Of a stretch of DNA of 64,000 nt, positions 1 to 40,251 are shown piece by piece. A model generated the notes under the pieces. That model saw only the letters and a list, made by a program, of their open reading frames with translations. It did no database searches and was not told the origin of the DNA. The stretch is from contig JAAOOA010000524.1 in assembly GCA_012861695.1 (NCBI GenBank), positions 2,243,884-2,307,883 of the forward strand, given 5' to 3'. This DNA is from Trematomus loennbergii. Its lineage: Eukaryota; Chordata; Actinopteri; Perciformes; Nototheniidae. The position numbers were made by a program, and so were the translations under genes. Every line of letters begins with the position of its first letter. The first letter of the stretch is position 1.

Positions 1-86
1 AGAATTTGAAACTAATCAGAGGAGGTATTAGAGGATATATGATGTCTCGTGATGTGATTTACTGAAGAGTAACTGGATGACTTTGC

Positions 87-103
87 TGTGTGTGTGTGTG
101 TGT

Positions 104-135
<32 letters not shown>

Positions 136-165
136 GTGTGTGTGTGTGTGTGTGTGTGTTGTGTG

Positions 166-200
<35 letters not shown>

Positions 201-225
201 CTGTGTGTGTACATGAGTGTGTGTG
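87..225. repeat. TG microsatellite
   Basis: (TG)n with scattered interruptions. 226-1063 holds a short CA tract at 417-450 and no recognised gene. Confidence 0.96.
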
Positions 226-1063
226 AAAGAAAGTGAGAGTGCCAAGGATATCAATCAGACTCACATCTGGCTCCAACGAACCACAGCTGGACACACATGA
301 GTTCACGCAGTCTCAACATAGATGATGTGTAGGGAACACACACACGTACAAATTCAATATGACATTAATATTAACTCTGTAACACTACCAAAACAAACAA
401 ATACACTGATTTTAAAGACACACACACACACACAAAACACACACCACACAAGCACATTGTAAATTACACAATTCTCCCCACTTACTAAAAGTTAAAGTAC
501 CAACTTTAACAAGCTGGAGAAAAAATATTAAATATTTTCCTCCACATTTTATGAGTCTGTACGCGTAGGCGAACCGTTCTCGCTAAATTAATTCCTGTTA
601 AACTCATTTCCTCACATTCACATCGGCAGAGCTGCAGACATTTAGCTCCAGGGTCCTTCTTTGTGTCCGTCGTTGCATCTTGAGCAGAGCAAAAGGGAAG
701 ATCTGGAGTCAAAGTAAGAAGTCGAATAAGAGGGGAAGAAGCAGCGATGAAATGAGGGTCAACTCGGGTGAACAGACTTGAAAGTGTACCACATAGCATC
801 ATATGATCGTAAGTCATCTCTCTTGCCATCTCCTCCGCAACAATACGATCCCAGATGGCTGCTAACTCACACACTGGATCTGAAACAAGTATGTGTTTCT
901 TGGCAGCGGGCCTGGTGTTTGTGTAGTCTGCAGTGAAGTGCTCATGAGTTTTGCGTGGGTTTGTGACGAGAGCGGGACTTCATTTGTGCCGTTGATTTAC
1001 AGATTTATGTTCTGATGTCTTCCAGCCCCTCGGTCTGTCTCTGGGCTTTATTGTATATTCGTA

Positions 1064-2011
1064 CAGATGGTTCTTGTTGTGCGGGGTGAGGTCAAAGCTA
1101 TGTGAGGCGTTCACATGTTGCATGCTGGGTTATAACTCCACCCTAATGTGTCTCTTCATCAAAGACAGTTTAAAAACACATTTCTGTTCATTTCACACCG
1201 TGCTGCTCAGCAGGAGAAGGACTTTCTATTAGATTTCACTGCAGACTGAACTGCTTCATAGTCTGATGTCCTCCTGCCATTATAAATACATGAACAGACA
1301 AAAGACTGGTGCGGGAATGAGTCCTTAAACCAGAAATGAGTTAGCATTTTAGCACTTCAGGTTCCCTCCTCTCAAGGTCAGGTTGTTTGAATGTGTTAGT
1401 GCAAGATGTCTGTAAAAAAAGGTCTGTGGTTAACACAAGCTTAAGAGATTTTATATTTTATAACATGAAACATTTTGGTAAATCCATCCCACTCGTGAAT
1501 GTCTGTGTCTTAAAAACAGTGGTTGCTAACAAGCGGCTAACTGAGACTACTAAACGTCATCACACCAAACATTAGCTGCCTTTAGCTTAGCCAGATGGTT
1601 CTTGTTGTACTGGGTGAGGTCAAAGCTATGTGAGGCGTTCACATGTTGCATGCTGGGTTATAAATCCACCCTAATGTGTCTCTTCATCAAAGTGCCATTA
1701 TAAATACATGAAACAGACAAAAGACTGGTGCGGGAATGAGTCCTTAAACACGAAATGAGTTAGCATTTTAACTTTAGGTTCCCTCCTCTCAAGGTCAGGT
1801 TGTTTGAATATGTTAGTGCAAGATGTCTGTAAAAAAAAAAGGTCTGTGGTTAACACAAGCTTAAGAGATTTTTATATTTTGTGCTACAACATGAAATATT
1901 TTGGTAAATATCCCTATGGTGAATGTCTGTATGATAAAAACAAGAGGCTAACTGAGACTACTAACTTCTTCTCACCAACATTAGCCGCCGTTAGCTTAGC
2001 TGTGGTTGCAT
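1064..2011. repeat. Tandem duplication, 528-bp period
   Basis: Copy 1 (1064-1591) and copy 2 (1592-2011) both start cagatggttcttgttgt and run to the ttagcttagc motif. Copy 2 lacks about 113 bp corresponding to 1164-1276. Identity elsewhere is high by eye, so the event is fairly recent. No host gene was recognised in either unit. Confidence 0.85.
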
Positions 2012-2130
2012 AAAGACATGTGACCATAATGTAGCTGCTTTATATGTAACGTTGGATATATTCTACTGGTACAACAATGGAAAAATCCCATTAACGGTGC
2101 TAACTTGTGAATTGGCAAAAATGTGTCATC

Positions 2131-2659
2131 CAGCGTTTCCGCCAGGGGGCGTCTTGCCGTCATTTGACGCCCTTATTCAGCTCGGAACGCCCTGAACTCG
2201 AGCCGAGGGCGTCCAAAAAAATAATAATTTGAGAGAAGATTGAGAGTTTTTATCGCTTGAAATGACGAAAAGGAAAAGGACAAGGACATTCCTCTGTTGG
2301 AGGGGCAAAGGAGTCTGGTGGGATTATTTTCGCCGCCAGCAAAGCGTGTTCCTGTGACGGAAAGTGTACTGCCGGCGAGCCTTGACGGGGGGTGCTAGTG
2401 GAGCACGCGTGAACTGCGAGTGCCGGAGCCTCGCAGAGGCGAAACTGAGGCTCCGTGGTAAACTGTGGTAACATGAAGAGGAGCCGAAAGAGACTACTGA
2501 CTAAAAAGAGCCGGAATTTCCCATCACTAATACGTAAAGAGATAGTATCTATAAGGGACGGCTCAATTCAAAATTCAAGTCACGTGACACAACGTGACGT
2601 CACACAACCCCCCGCTCTCGGGTGGACGCCCTCTCAGCCCTGGTCTGGCGGAAACACTG
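2131..2659. mobile_element. hAT-like non-autonomous DNA transposon
   Basis: Terminal inverted repeats CAGCGTTTCCGCCAG and CTGGCGGAAACACTG are flanked by a perfect 8-bp target duplication GTGTCATC (2123-2130 and 2660-2667). The CAG...CTG ends and 8-bp duplication are the hAT signature. The 529-bp interior codes for no transposase. Confidence 0.88.
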
Positions 2660-3473
2660 GTGTCATCCTGCTTCACTCTTATGTTTTAAGATGGACATCA
2701 AGCCAGCAGCATGTTAGCTTAGCTTAGCTTTGCATTCATGATGCTAACAGGTGTAATGAGCTACCATGTCCAGCATTTCTCAAGCGCAATTATAGATCTC
2801 TTTTTAAATCTTTACAAAAAACGTTTTGAAGTTTATAAATATCAATTTGCTTTTTCATGGCACATCTATGACATCTCTAATAAACTTTTACCAAAACGCC
2901 AATGTAGGACACAGTAAATACAGAGTTTCTAGTTTAAGTCTCATCTCTCATACTTAACCAGATGTTTCCTAATCATACATTACTCTGCTTAACCTTAAAG
3001 CTAGTTTCTGCCCTTACATTAGCTAAAAGGTAGAGAATAAACGTGTGCAAAGTGTTGGTGTTGTTTCTGTCCTCATCTGGTTTCCTCATTCTAGTCGGAT
3101 GGCTTATTAAAGTCTGTGTCAAACCACTTAACCTTATATTTGCATTTAATTCAATCAGGATGAGTGATGGCGGTGGAGCGGGGTAATTGGGTGTGTCACA
3201 AAACAAATTTTCTCACCTCATTTGTTTTATTTTTTTTCTTCCTCACTTCTCTTCTCTCCTCTTTGTTTTTGTATCCACTCCCAATCTATACTATACCTAC
3301 AAATATTCAAATAAATAGCTACACCATCACTTTAGATCGTCATGCTCTAGATGCATTGTGTATCGTGTAATATGCATTTCAGTCAGACAACTCACGTGTT
3401 TCTTATATGTTTATTAGAAGCAGCATATAGTTTTAGTTTGGCGTCTAGGCTCAGGCCTCATCACTCCACAGAT

Positions 3474-3767
3474 TTACAAAGAACATTGAGTGATGATTAG
3501 ATAACTACCCCCCGAGCCTACAGGTGGAAGCTGGGGTGGAAGCTGGGGTGGAAGCTGGGGTGGAAGCTGGGGTGGAAGCTGGGGTGGAAGCTGGGGTGGA
3601 CGCTGAGCTGGGGTGGAAGCTGGGGTGGAAGCTGGGGTGGAAGCTGGGGTGGAAGCTGGGGTGGAGCTGGGGTGGTGGTGGGGCAGGCGAGCAGCAGCAA
3701 TGAAACACAGCAGCAGGAACATGAACGTAGCAATAGCAAGTGAACACAGCAGTGGCAGCAGCAGCAT
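3474..3767 (-). CDS. Predicted Pro-rich repetitive secreted protein, left (inverted) copy
   Basis: Minus-strand frame of 97 codons starting [20 protein letters not shown] then [13 protein letters not shown], followed by STPASTP and PQLPPQLP repeats and ending PVGSGGSYLIITQCSL. The hydrophobic leader matches the right copy except for one extra Leu codon. After the leader the two copies are in different registers, because the right copy carries a 2-nt difference near CFM/CFI. The array is shorter here (about 12 units). A TATA-like box (3797-3804, minus sense) and AATAAA (3410-3415, minus sense) are kept. Confidence 0.33.
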   Translation of the reverse strand: MLLLPLLCSLAIATFMFLLLCFIAAARLPHHHPSSTPASTPASTPASTPASTPAQRPPQLPPQLPPQLPPQLPPQLPPQLPPVGSGGSYLIITQCSL

Positions 3768-3796
3768 AGCGAGGCAGAGGCAGGAAGACCTGGCAG

Positions 3797-3804
3797 CTTA
3801 AATA
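3797..3804 (-). promoter_or_regulatory. TATA-like box of the Pro-rich unit, left copy
   Basis: TATTTAAG on the minus strand, about 30 bp upstream of the ATG at 3767. Confidence 0.33.
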
Positions 3805-3921
3805 GATGTTTAGGAGAATGTGTTTGGTTGGTTGTAAGAGGGATGAGGCGCGTCACGTGTTAATGTATCATTGGTGCTCGAGTTGACTGCCTGAACTAGC
3901 TCGCAGGCTTCGCCCCATTTC

Positions 3922-5643
3922 TCACAAAACACACTTAATTGGAAACAGTGACTTAAGAGTTGAAACGAGTTGCTGATGGACTCGCGGGAGTGTCTTGCAG
4001 AATTAATGACTGCATCAGCAGAACTGTTTAAGTTTAATATATGGTAGTAATTAAGGTGGAGCATTAGCATAAACACCTCCTTGTTAAATGAAGTGGAGAC
4101 ACACTAAGGCGCGTTTACACAAGGAGAAAACTGCTTGTATCTGCATAGTTTCACGTGCATATAGCCCTATTATTTACACGAGGCCGATAGAAACTGACCC
4201 CACAAACGATAACGGGTCCCAAGGTGGATAGATTTGCAAACGAAACGCTCTGGGGGTCAACCGAGTCCGTGTAATCACCTCTATATGAATATTTCCTGAA
4301 AAAATAGCGATAGCCCCGCCTCTCCCCACCTCTCTGCTCACTGCTGTAGCAACTATCAAAAATAGCTGTGTTAATTAAACGCACAAGGGGTTCTTGAATG
4401 AAATCATATTATAAAAGGCAAACCAGAATTGTTAACGCCCAATATACTCCTTAAATAAAATAAAGGATGGAGTTTGTAGAGAATATCTCTCTTTCTGAGC
4501 GCGTCCTCTCCACAGAGACGTGCTTCTTGGTCGATCGATGCAATATCCACAGATTCGGTTTCTTTCAGTTACTTCCCTGTTGCATTTATCCATATATTTA
4601 CATGCTGAGGAAATTACTATATCCCGCTGAATACCAGCAATCGCCACACACCTGACTTCCTCCTGTCAGTAGCTACTGCTAGTGCTACTGCTACTGACCA
4701 TGCTACAGATATTAGTGCAAAATCTACAGCTCCTCTACCACAACCATCAGCAACAAGTGGACATGGAGAATTACATGAACTACATGTTGCTAAATACACC
4801 GTGGGGCATAAACAGAAGGGTAGCCATGGCAACATTGCTGCTGGGCTGCTCGGGCTGCTCTTCTTCTTCGCTTTTGGTGTATTTTGGCAGAAGTTACAGC
4901 GCCACTTACAGTCCCGGCATATGTACTACAGCGTTTCCAGCGGCCTCGTTTGAACAGACACGTTAAATGAAACGAATGCATGTGAACGGAAGACTTTTTT
5001 GAATACGCATACTGTGCATAAACGCAAACGTTCCCGTGTGAGTGGGGCCTCAAGCACTAAGAGTATTTCTCCATATGGGCTATTTTTTAACGTGGTATTT
5101 AGCGGAGCTCTTCTTTGCTTTTTGTAATGATTTCAACAAATAAAGGTGTGTTATTTTGCTGATGTTCGGGGGTTTTTGTGATCAATTCAGGGTCTGCTTT
5201 AGTGATTTGGTCTGTAGCTTTGGATACCATGAAGTGAAAGATAGTATAAGATGTTTTAATCTAAGTTGAGTGCTTAACCTCGTCACTTTACAAGATAAAA
5301 GATGATGTCTTGGATCAATGTTATTACAGTAGTGCTATTATAATGTCAGTGCCAGCCCAGAGAAATATGTGAAAATGTAAACTTCTGCGCTCTAAAGTGG
5401 ATAAACAGGATTATGGATATTATTATATTTTCATATATGAGTTAAAGGACCTAGAAATTGGTGTAAAAAAATGTGTTGACATAATGGGATGTTTCATTTT
5501 GCTGCTTGTCATCACACATCTCCCTCAAAATGCTGGTTTGCTGATTTCTTTCTGAACCCATGAATTGTTGGAAGTAAGTTGTTGTTTAGTATAATTCAAG
5601 TTGTGTATCTAAAGGCAATGAAATGACCTCGAGCTCTCATTCT
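3922..5643. other. No gene recognised; probable decayed repeats
   Basis: 4107-5056 begins aggcgcgtttacacaagg and ends cccgtgtgagtggggcctca, which are loosely inverted, and may be a decayed DNA element. The interior short frames look fortuitous. 5057-5643 is plain AT-rich sequence. Confidence 0.3.
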
Positions 5644-6464
5644 TTAACCCTTAGATGCACGAGACGAGTGGCTGGACCCTACACTCTTCCATAAGTGGGT
5701 CAAAAAGGACCCGTATTAGAATAATATGCCATTTTTATCATTTTGGTTAAGAAAATCACTTGTATAATATTGAGTATTATATTTTGGTTCACACTAGAAA
5801 TATTTTAATTGAATTTTTCACTCTTTATAATTTTAGACTTTTTTTTTACATTTTGAAAAAAAACGTTTTGAACATATTGATGCAAAGATCTCCGCTATTC
5901 TGAGACCCTCACAGTATTCCAGTCCCTTTTCAAAACTCATCTCTTCTCCTCTTGTCTACTCATAGCCCACCCCCATCAATCCATGCCGGTTGATCAAGTT
6001 TGATAGTCCTATACCCCCCACCCTAACCTTCCTTATATTGTAAAGCGATTTGAGTCCTTGAAAAGCCCTATACAAATATAATGTATTATTATTATTATAC
6101 TGACAGATATCAGATCTTGCTGTGTACAATAATCTTCCTGAGAGGTGTCACTTGTGATGTCGTCTGTTGGTCCACAGTGAATGTATTCCTGACAGCAACA
6201 GGTGATAAGAATCAAGGTTCCCATAGGATCCCATAGGAAATGCATGCGGGTCATTTTTGACCCACTTATGGAAGCTTGGGGTAGAAATACAAAACTACAA
6301 TTTCTTAAAATGTAAATTTAAAATGTGAATGGCATGATATCCAAAACATGTTTTTGAGGAATAGCTGGAATATGAAATGATTTACAATAATGTAATTACA
6401 AAGATACTTCAAGAAAACCACCTCACCGGGTCCAAAAATACCCACTTATGCATCTAAGGGTTAA
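5644..6464. mobile_element. piggyBac-like non-autonomous element (TTAA ends)
   Basis: Ends TTAACCCTTAGATGCA and TGCATCTAAGGGTTAA are perfect 16-bp inverted repeats including TTAA, the piggyBac target. Subterminal copies of tccataagtgggtcaaaa and tgacccacttatgga are also inverted. No transposase frame was seen. An L2-like fragment is nested inside. Confidence 0.85.
5900..6098 (+). mobile_element. L2-like LINE 3' end nested in the TTAA element
   Basis: The sequence ttgtaaagcgatttgagtcc, then ttgaaaagccctatacaaat, ending in (ATT)n is the typical 3' tail of fish L2-type LINEs. The upstream 100 bp resembles the end of the reverse-transcriptase frame. Confidence 0.7.
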
Positions 6465-6981
6465 CCAAATATAGAGTTCATAAATAAGAGATACAAAATT
6501 ATATGATAACAAATAAACACCAGGGTAAAATAAATAAAAAACTCATGATAAACAAATAAGGCTGTAACAGTCCTCCAAATTAAAGGCCAGATCAAACAGA
6601 TATAGGTCTTCAATTTCCTTTTTCAAGATTTTCAAAAGAGATATTCTTATTGTCTTGTTGCTGTCAAATCACACATGTCCATGTAATTATATCTGGATGA
6701 TTCATGTGTGATCAACAGGATAATTAGGTGTGATTCAACCTCATTTTCTCCCCACATTTCTTCAATTATCCGTCAGTTTTCCGTCTCCTCAGCTCATTTG
6801 ATTTCATATCTGTGGGTTCCTCCTGTGGCTGGCATCAGATCCTCTTACTCCTCTCCTCCTGCTGTCCCAAAACATATCAGAGCACTTACATGGCCTCCTG
6901 TCATCTCTAACCAGCATCTCCCTCGCCCCCCTCGTCCCAAATATCCTCCGCCTTTATTACACACCAGCTTGTATATACCCC

Positions 6982-6983
<2 letters not shown>

Positions 6984-7058
<75 letters not shown>

Positions 7059-7081
7059 ACGCACACACACACACACACACA
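6984..7081. repeat. CA microsatellite
   Basis: About 98 bp of (CA)n with three CGCA interruptions near the end. Shorter TG tracts follow at 7171-7202 and 7361-7400. Confidence 0.97.
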
Positions 7082-7358
7082 GTTGCTGCCAGCCAGGTGC
7101 CAGTCAGCTGCTGCTCTGCCCAGAAAGACTGGCACCAGATACAGTATGTGTGTGTATCGAGCTGCAGAGGCTGTGTGTGTGTGTGTGTGCGTGTGTGTGT
7201 GACAGAGGGTGCATGCCTCACATGCCAGAAAAGCCACTCGATCTGTTTCATTTGCATTACACACACGCCTCAGAGTGTGTGTGTTGATCTCTCTTCCTGC
7301 ACGCCTGCCTTTGGCTCCCATTACCAGTAACATAGCAGTGATGATGAGAAGTGATGAG

Positions 7359-7407
<49 letters not shown>

Positions 7408-7958
7408 TTGCTTGTAAACTCTGTGTGTGGCAGAGCAGAGAGAAGATTTGCTTATACAGTAGTGAACAGATGAGATTATGGACGTTACATTTCCGTGTAA
7501 TATTTATTTGTTTTCATGCCCCGTTTTAACCAGGATGCCAGCTCATGGGGCAACCACACGGTAAGAAGAAAAAGTATTCAGATTAAGAAAAGAGACATGT
7601 ATGGAAGAGGATTAGGGTCATATGAGAAAAAAGCTTTGGGATATGATCCACATTTTTCCTGAAAATCAAAAAATTCAGACTTTTTTCCGATTTTTTGCTT
7701 TAAACTGAGGAAAAACAGGAGGCTAATGGACAGTTAATTTACTCTTGATTCAAACAGAGTACGCACACAAGGAGAGATGTTTTTTTTTTGTTGTACTCGA
7801 AATCTTCTGATGAAGGCGGGATGTGGAGGAATGAAAACAGTAATTATAATTTTTAAGCGGGTCATGTTTGGATGGATTCATTTTTCATTGTGCTGGAAAA
7901 TTAGCATCGCTAAGCAGCAGGCCAGCGGGCTGAATGAACCAATTAAGCAGCGCAGAGA

Positions 7959-8235
<277 letters not shown>

Positions 8236-8754
8236 CCTGATGTTTCTTGGAGAGATGAAAGCACTCCCTATGCTTTGTGTCATCAGCGTTAACCTTGTAC
8301 CTGTGTGATTACAGTCTGTCTGTGAATGGAGAATCAATGGAGCGTCGGGGCGCTCTGATAATGTTCATAAAGGATGATTATTGTGTAACGAGCTGCAGTT
8401 TAATCAATCAAATCCGTCCCACTTCACTCCTAATCCTGCATGAAACACAGCACTGCACTTTCTGCTCTGCTCTGCGCTCTCAAGCTGCATTTATTTAAAT
8501 TCTAGTTTGTTGCATTTAATTAGGTTTTAATGAGCCGTACTGTTTCACACTTCAGCTTTTAACCCTGTGAAGCATAAGCATTACTCTTTATGTGTTTTAT
8601 TTGCACCTAGGACTCATACATGTTCAATTCAGTTGCAAGAAAAAGCATAAAAAGATTAAGATAGTAATATATTAATGATAAAGCCTAATGATAAGATGTG
8701 GCATGTTGATAGGGGCGGCATGATACCGTATGCAGTGTGTCTCATGTAAGCACT

Positions 8755-8830
8755 ATCAATCATTCAATCAATCAATCTTTATTTATAATGCCCTTTACAA
8801 GCCCAATAATGTGCATGTTAAAAGTAGGAA
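8755..8830 (-). mobile_element. LINE/SINE tail fragment
   Basis: (TCAA)n followed by tctttatttataatgccctttaca is a common fish retroposon tail seen in reverse orientation. The rest of 8236-9255 is AT-rich with no gene. Confidence 0.45.
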
Positions 8831-9280
8831 AATATGAACAATAAAGGAATAACACAAATAAATGTAAATTAAATTAAATGAAACAATCATCAACAGTAAA
8901 ATGTTAATATAAAATAATACAGAAAAATTATAATAATAATTCAATATTAAAAAATAAGAAGTCAAATCGTAGAAATTATTAAAAACTATTTAGAAAAACT
9001 AAACAACAAAGGGTAATGGGGCAGATGTAGTTACTATGCGCCTTTTACAATTAATACAATGAAATATAAGCTTTATTATCTGATTTTTAAATATGAGTTT
9101 AATGATTTGTTGAACTTGTTTTGAGCTGTTTGTGTTCCTGTGAATGCTTCTTGTTTCCCGTTGTAAAAGAGAACTTAATCACTAAGACACTGCGCTAACC
9201 TGCAACCTCTATGCTTTTCTACAAAACTAATCCGTGTCCCTCTTCCTGTCCTCAGTACCAGGGAGCACGAGACCCCGGAG

Positions 9281-29213
<19,933 letters not shown>

Positions 29214-29638
29214 GTAAATACATCCATTACACATCAAACTGGAATCATTCATCAGAGAGGAATCTGGGAGGTTGAAGATGTTGCTCTGTTGGAGGAGCCT
29301 GTTTTTTCATTGTCATATCTAGACTGTAATGTACACATGACAATAAAGCCTTGAATCTTGATATTAACTGGCAGATGCACAAGTTTATATTAGACAACAA
29401 TATTAACTAACACTAATTAACATTTTAGTTAATTTTTCTAGAGTTGATTGGTCCATATTTATATCCACTTGATTTCAAGTTTCCTTTTAATTAGCTCAAA
29501 TTCAATTAGATGGGAGGCTTTTCCTTGCAAATACAAAATAATTCAACATGGATTACTGCAAACTCAATTCCCCAAATACTGTAGTTTACAAGACAAAGAT
29601 GTCAATAAACGTTACTGCTGCCCGTAAGAAGGCATTTA
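29214..29638. other. Last numbl intron sequence before the gap
   Basis: 425 bp with no exon. 29318-29362 resembles a LINE tail (tgtacacatgacaataaagc then cttgaatcttga). Confidence 0.6.
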
Positions 29639-29738
29639 NNNNNNNNNNNNNNNNNNNNNNNNNNNNNNNNNNNNNNNNNNNNNNNNNNNNNNNNNNNNNN
29701 NNNNNNNNNNNNNNNNNNNNNNNNNNNNNNNNNNNNNN
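29639..29738. other. Assembly gap, exactly 100 N
   Basis: One hundred consecutive N. A round 100-N run is commonly used by scaffolders for a gap of unknown length. The left contig ends 425 bases after numbl exon 5 and the right contig begins inside what should be a mecom intron. The 3' half of numbl and the 5' half of mecom are therefore both missing at this point. Confidence 0.98.
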
Positions 29739-29917
29739 GGGGGGTTAGTTCCTCCCTGCAAACATCTGGTTCCCGATAAAGATCAACAATTGAGAATGCA
29801 TCTCGCTAATTAAGGCCCTCACAGCATCACTGACATCTGAAGATAGCCAATCAACTGCTGGTCCCCCAGCGACGCTACAGCAACAAGCAAGTTCACAGAC
29901 ACCACACACACACACAC

Positions 29918-29957
<40 letters not shown>

Positions 29958-31592
29958 CCGGGGGGGACAGACAAGGGGGTTTTGAGTGTTTGTGTGTAGG
30001 TCTGTTATACAAAGAAGTAGGGGCGTTATAAAACCTTTGAAAAATCGTTTTAGAGAAAAATGTGGGGCCGTTTATGTCCTTTAAAACGAACATTTCACAC
30101 ACACATATTGTCAAACAGTGGCCTAATGAAGCTGGCTCACCATCCATAAAACCGCTCAGTGGACGAGGGTTTTATTGTTATTCTTTAATACATCTTATTC
30201 ATTGACTTAAATGTGTAAATAATGTACTGCTTGTGTCTGCAATAATCATTTGAATCTGCTTAGCACTTAAACATAAGAGATTAGAAATATGATTTAGTTT
30301 GTCCACCAACGTACATTAGGCCATGAAACAATCAGTTTAAGCTGGAAAATAACAATACTTTAATAATAATTCATTTGATATTAAGTACACAACTCAGTCG
30401 TTTATTATTAACTTACATTATTCCGATACAAAGTGCCTATAGAAACCAATGAAAATGTTATTCTGCTACAATCAGCCAGACAAACACCAATACCTTTTAT
30501 TTTTGATATCATGACTTTAATTCAAAGCACGCAGAGGCCGAGCTTGAGCAAAGGTGTGAGATTAAACTCTTAATAGAGTGCAGCAGCAGTGGGTGGGTGG
30601 AGGCGGTGATCAGACTCCCCAGTACATGGAGTATTTTTTCTGCTCTAAGAGTGTCTTATCGGACGGGTTCGATACTGCCGACAGCTTTAGGGGCTCCTAA
30701 TGTTCCCAGGAGTTATGGGCTCTCGTTTAGCAAGACAGACAAACTGAGCATTCACTTGAAAAGAGCCCCATGAAATACACAGTGCGCGTTATTAAGAAAT
30801 ATGAAAGCATTTCACCTCCCTCTTCAATCCCTCGCCCTCCTTCTCTTCTCCCGCTCTTTGATTCATGGCATGCAGCATTGGCATATTCATAATCAAACGG
30901 ACCTGACATTCCACATCCTCCCTCAGTGGGAACGTGGACGGCTGCGGCAGGAACTTTACACTCGGCCGTCACTCCTAATCAGCCGCTCCCGACACCGGGC
31001 TCCAGCGTCATCCATCAGCCCTTCCCTCTCCAGGGCTCCCTCTCTCCCCTTCCCCTCTCTCTTTCCTCTTCTCCCCTATCGTCTAGTCCTTCATCATGCT
31101 TCTTCTCCGATTCTCTTCCTCTGTTTCCCTCCCCACGGCCTGCTCCGTCTTGGCGTGAAGCCTGAGAGTGACAGGGGTGAAAGCAGGAGATGAAATGTCA
31201 GAGTCGGAGCAGGGCTCTGGTGGAGGACCCGAATCACCATTGATTTGTTGCCTTATTGAAATAAGAATAAGAACAGGCTGAAAATGCAATACACGCAAAA
31301 TAATGCAAATTTGCGTGGCCCCTTTAAAGGAAAAGGAGAAAAAACGCCTATGTGTGTGTGGGATGGGCTGACAGGCCCCGCGGCCTTCTGGGACCCCCTC
31401 TCCGCCCCCGCCTCCCTCTCACTCCCCCGCTCCTCCCCCATCCCGCCCCTCTCAGCACAGCGATATCATTATTACCCGTGTCTGGCCCTTGATCAGTAAT
31501 GTCAACATCTTTCATATTGACGAATGTGCTGTCTGCCCGCATTGTGCACAGAATGGTTTACAGCCCAGCAGCGGACATGAATCACTCCTCTG

Positions 31593-31654
<62 letters not shown>

Positions 31655-31863
31655 AACATGTATCTGACAACACACAGAAACACACTACAATCACATACTA
31701 TGCACATGCCTCTAAGCACACACATTCTACACACAAATACATTACCTATACATACCTTTCTCACACACACACCACAAACACACACACTGCACACACATAT
31801 ATATTTTCACACACATTGCTGGCAATTAATCAACTACGGCCACCATGCAGCACATACTTTCTT

Positions 31864-31934
<71 letters not shown>

Positions 31935-32810
31935 GCACATATCTCCTCAGAGAGTTCCTGATGAAAGTAAATGTTCAGCTTCATTAGCAGATTGGCTGCA
32001 GTCCTTAATCCTGTATGTGTGTGACGTGTGTGTGTTTGTGTATGTACCGTACATGTATGTGCTTTTGTTAAGAGAGCTAGACTTGGCTGAATTTAACATG
32101 CCTGCCCTCCACTCACCATGAATAGGAGAACACTGTTTTTTATTTAAAAGTTATGAATCATGATCTAACGTACTTGTCATGCACACATATCAGGATTTGA
32201 CCTTGCCGTTCATGAATCTTTGATGAACGTCGTAATAAGAATTCTCCCGGTACCTGTTTTCACTTGATATCACCTGGTGAGCTGCTTGTAAACAAGGCTC
32301 GTCCATCACACAGGAACACATTTATCAAAAAGTATTAATTATGTATCTGGTAAAAAGTATTTAACAGTACATAAGATTCTAATACTTCCAACATTTGGCA
32401 TTTGTGTTTATTTGTAAGTCATCTACAACATATATAGAAATGTATGGATGCTGCAATTCTTTAAATGTGTGAGCATTTAAGCCTAAAAATATTAATTGCT
32501 TTTTGCTATTTTTTACATTTTCTTGCATCCTGTAATCAAAAAGGATTCAACCACATCCTGTAGTATAAATAATGTCTTTCTAAACTGTCCAAGCTGGGAA
32601 AATATATGTTTTTAAAAAAGAAAAAAGTGAATTTCTCACATAATATCCTTTTTATCTATATTATCATACTATCAAATCAGTTTTATCAAGTGGTGCTGCT
32701 TCAACATTCCCCAGTATCATTTGCTCTGCTTTGCATGTTAGCTTAGCAATGCTAACGTTGTGTTTCCCGGCACCACACTCACCTCTCTCTCCTCTCCTGT
32801 GTGTCCTCAG
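29739..32810. other. Presumed mecom intron right of the gap
   Basis: No exon of mecom or numbl was recognised. It contains CA microsatellites at 29899-29954, 31594-31656 and 31867-31928, a pyrimidine-rich stretch at 31000-31150, and otherwise unassigned AT-rich sequence. Confidence 0.6.

Positions 32811-40251
<7,441 letters not shown>

Larger units (their letters stand above)
3379..3921 (-). repeat. Dispersed inverted repeat unit with internal minisatellite, left copy
   Basis: Reverse-complement partner of 24881-25643. Flank identity outside the array is high by eye, with scattered 1-4 bp indels. The array is about half the length of the right copy. Confidence 0.75.

Noticed and set aside
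506..874. 122-codon minus-strand open frame (MCELAAIWDRIV...)
   Set aside because: No recognisable domain, no splice or promoter context and no second copy; treated as a chance frame.
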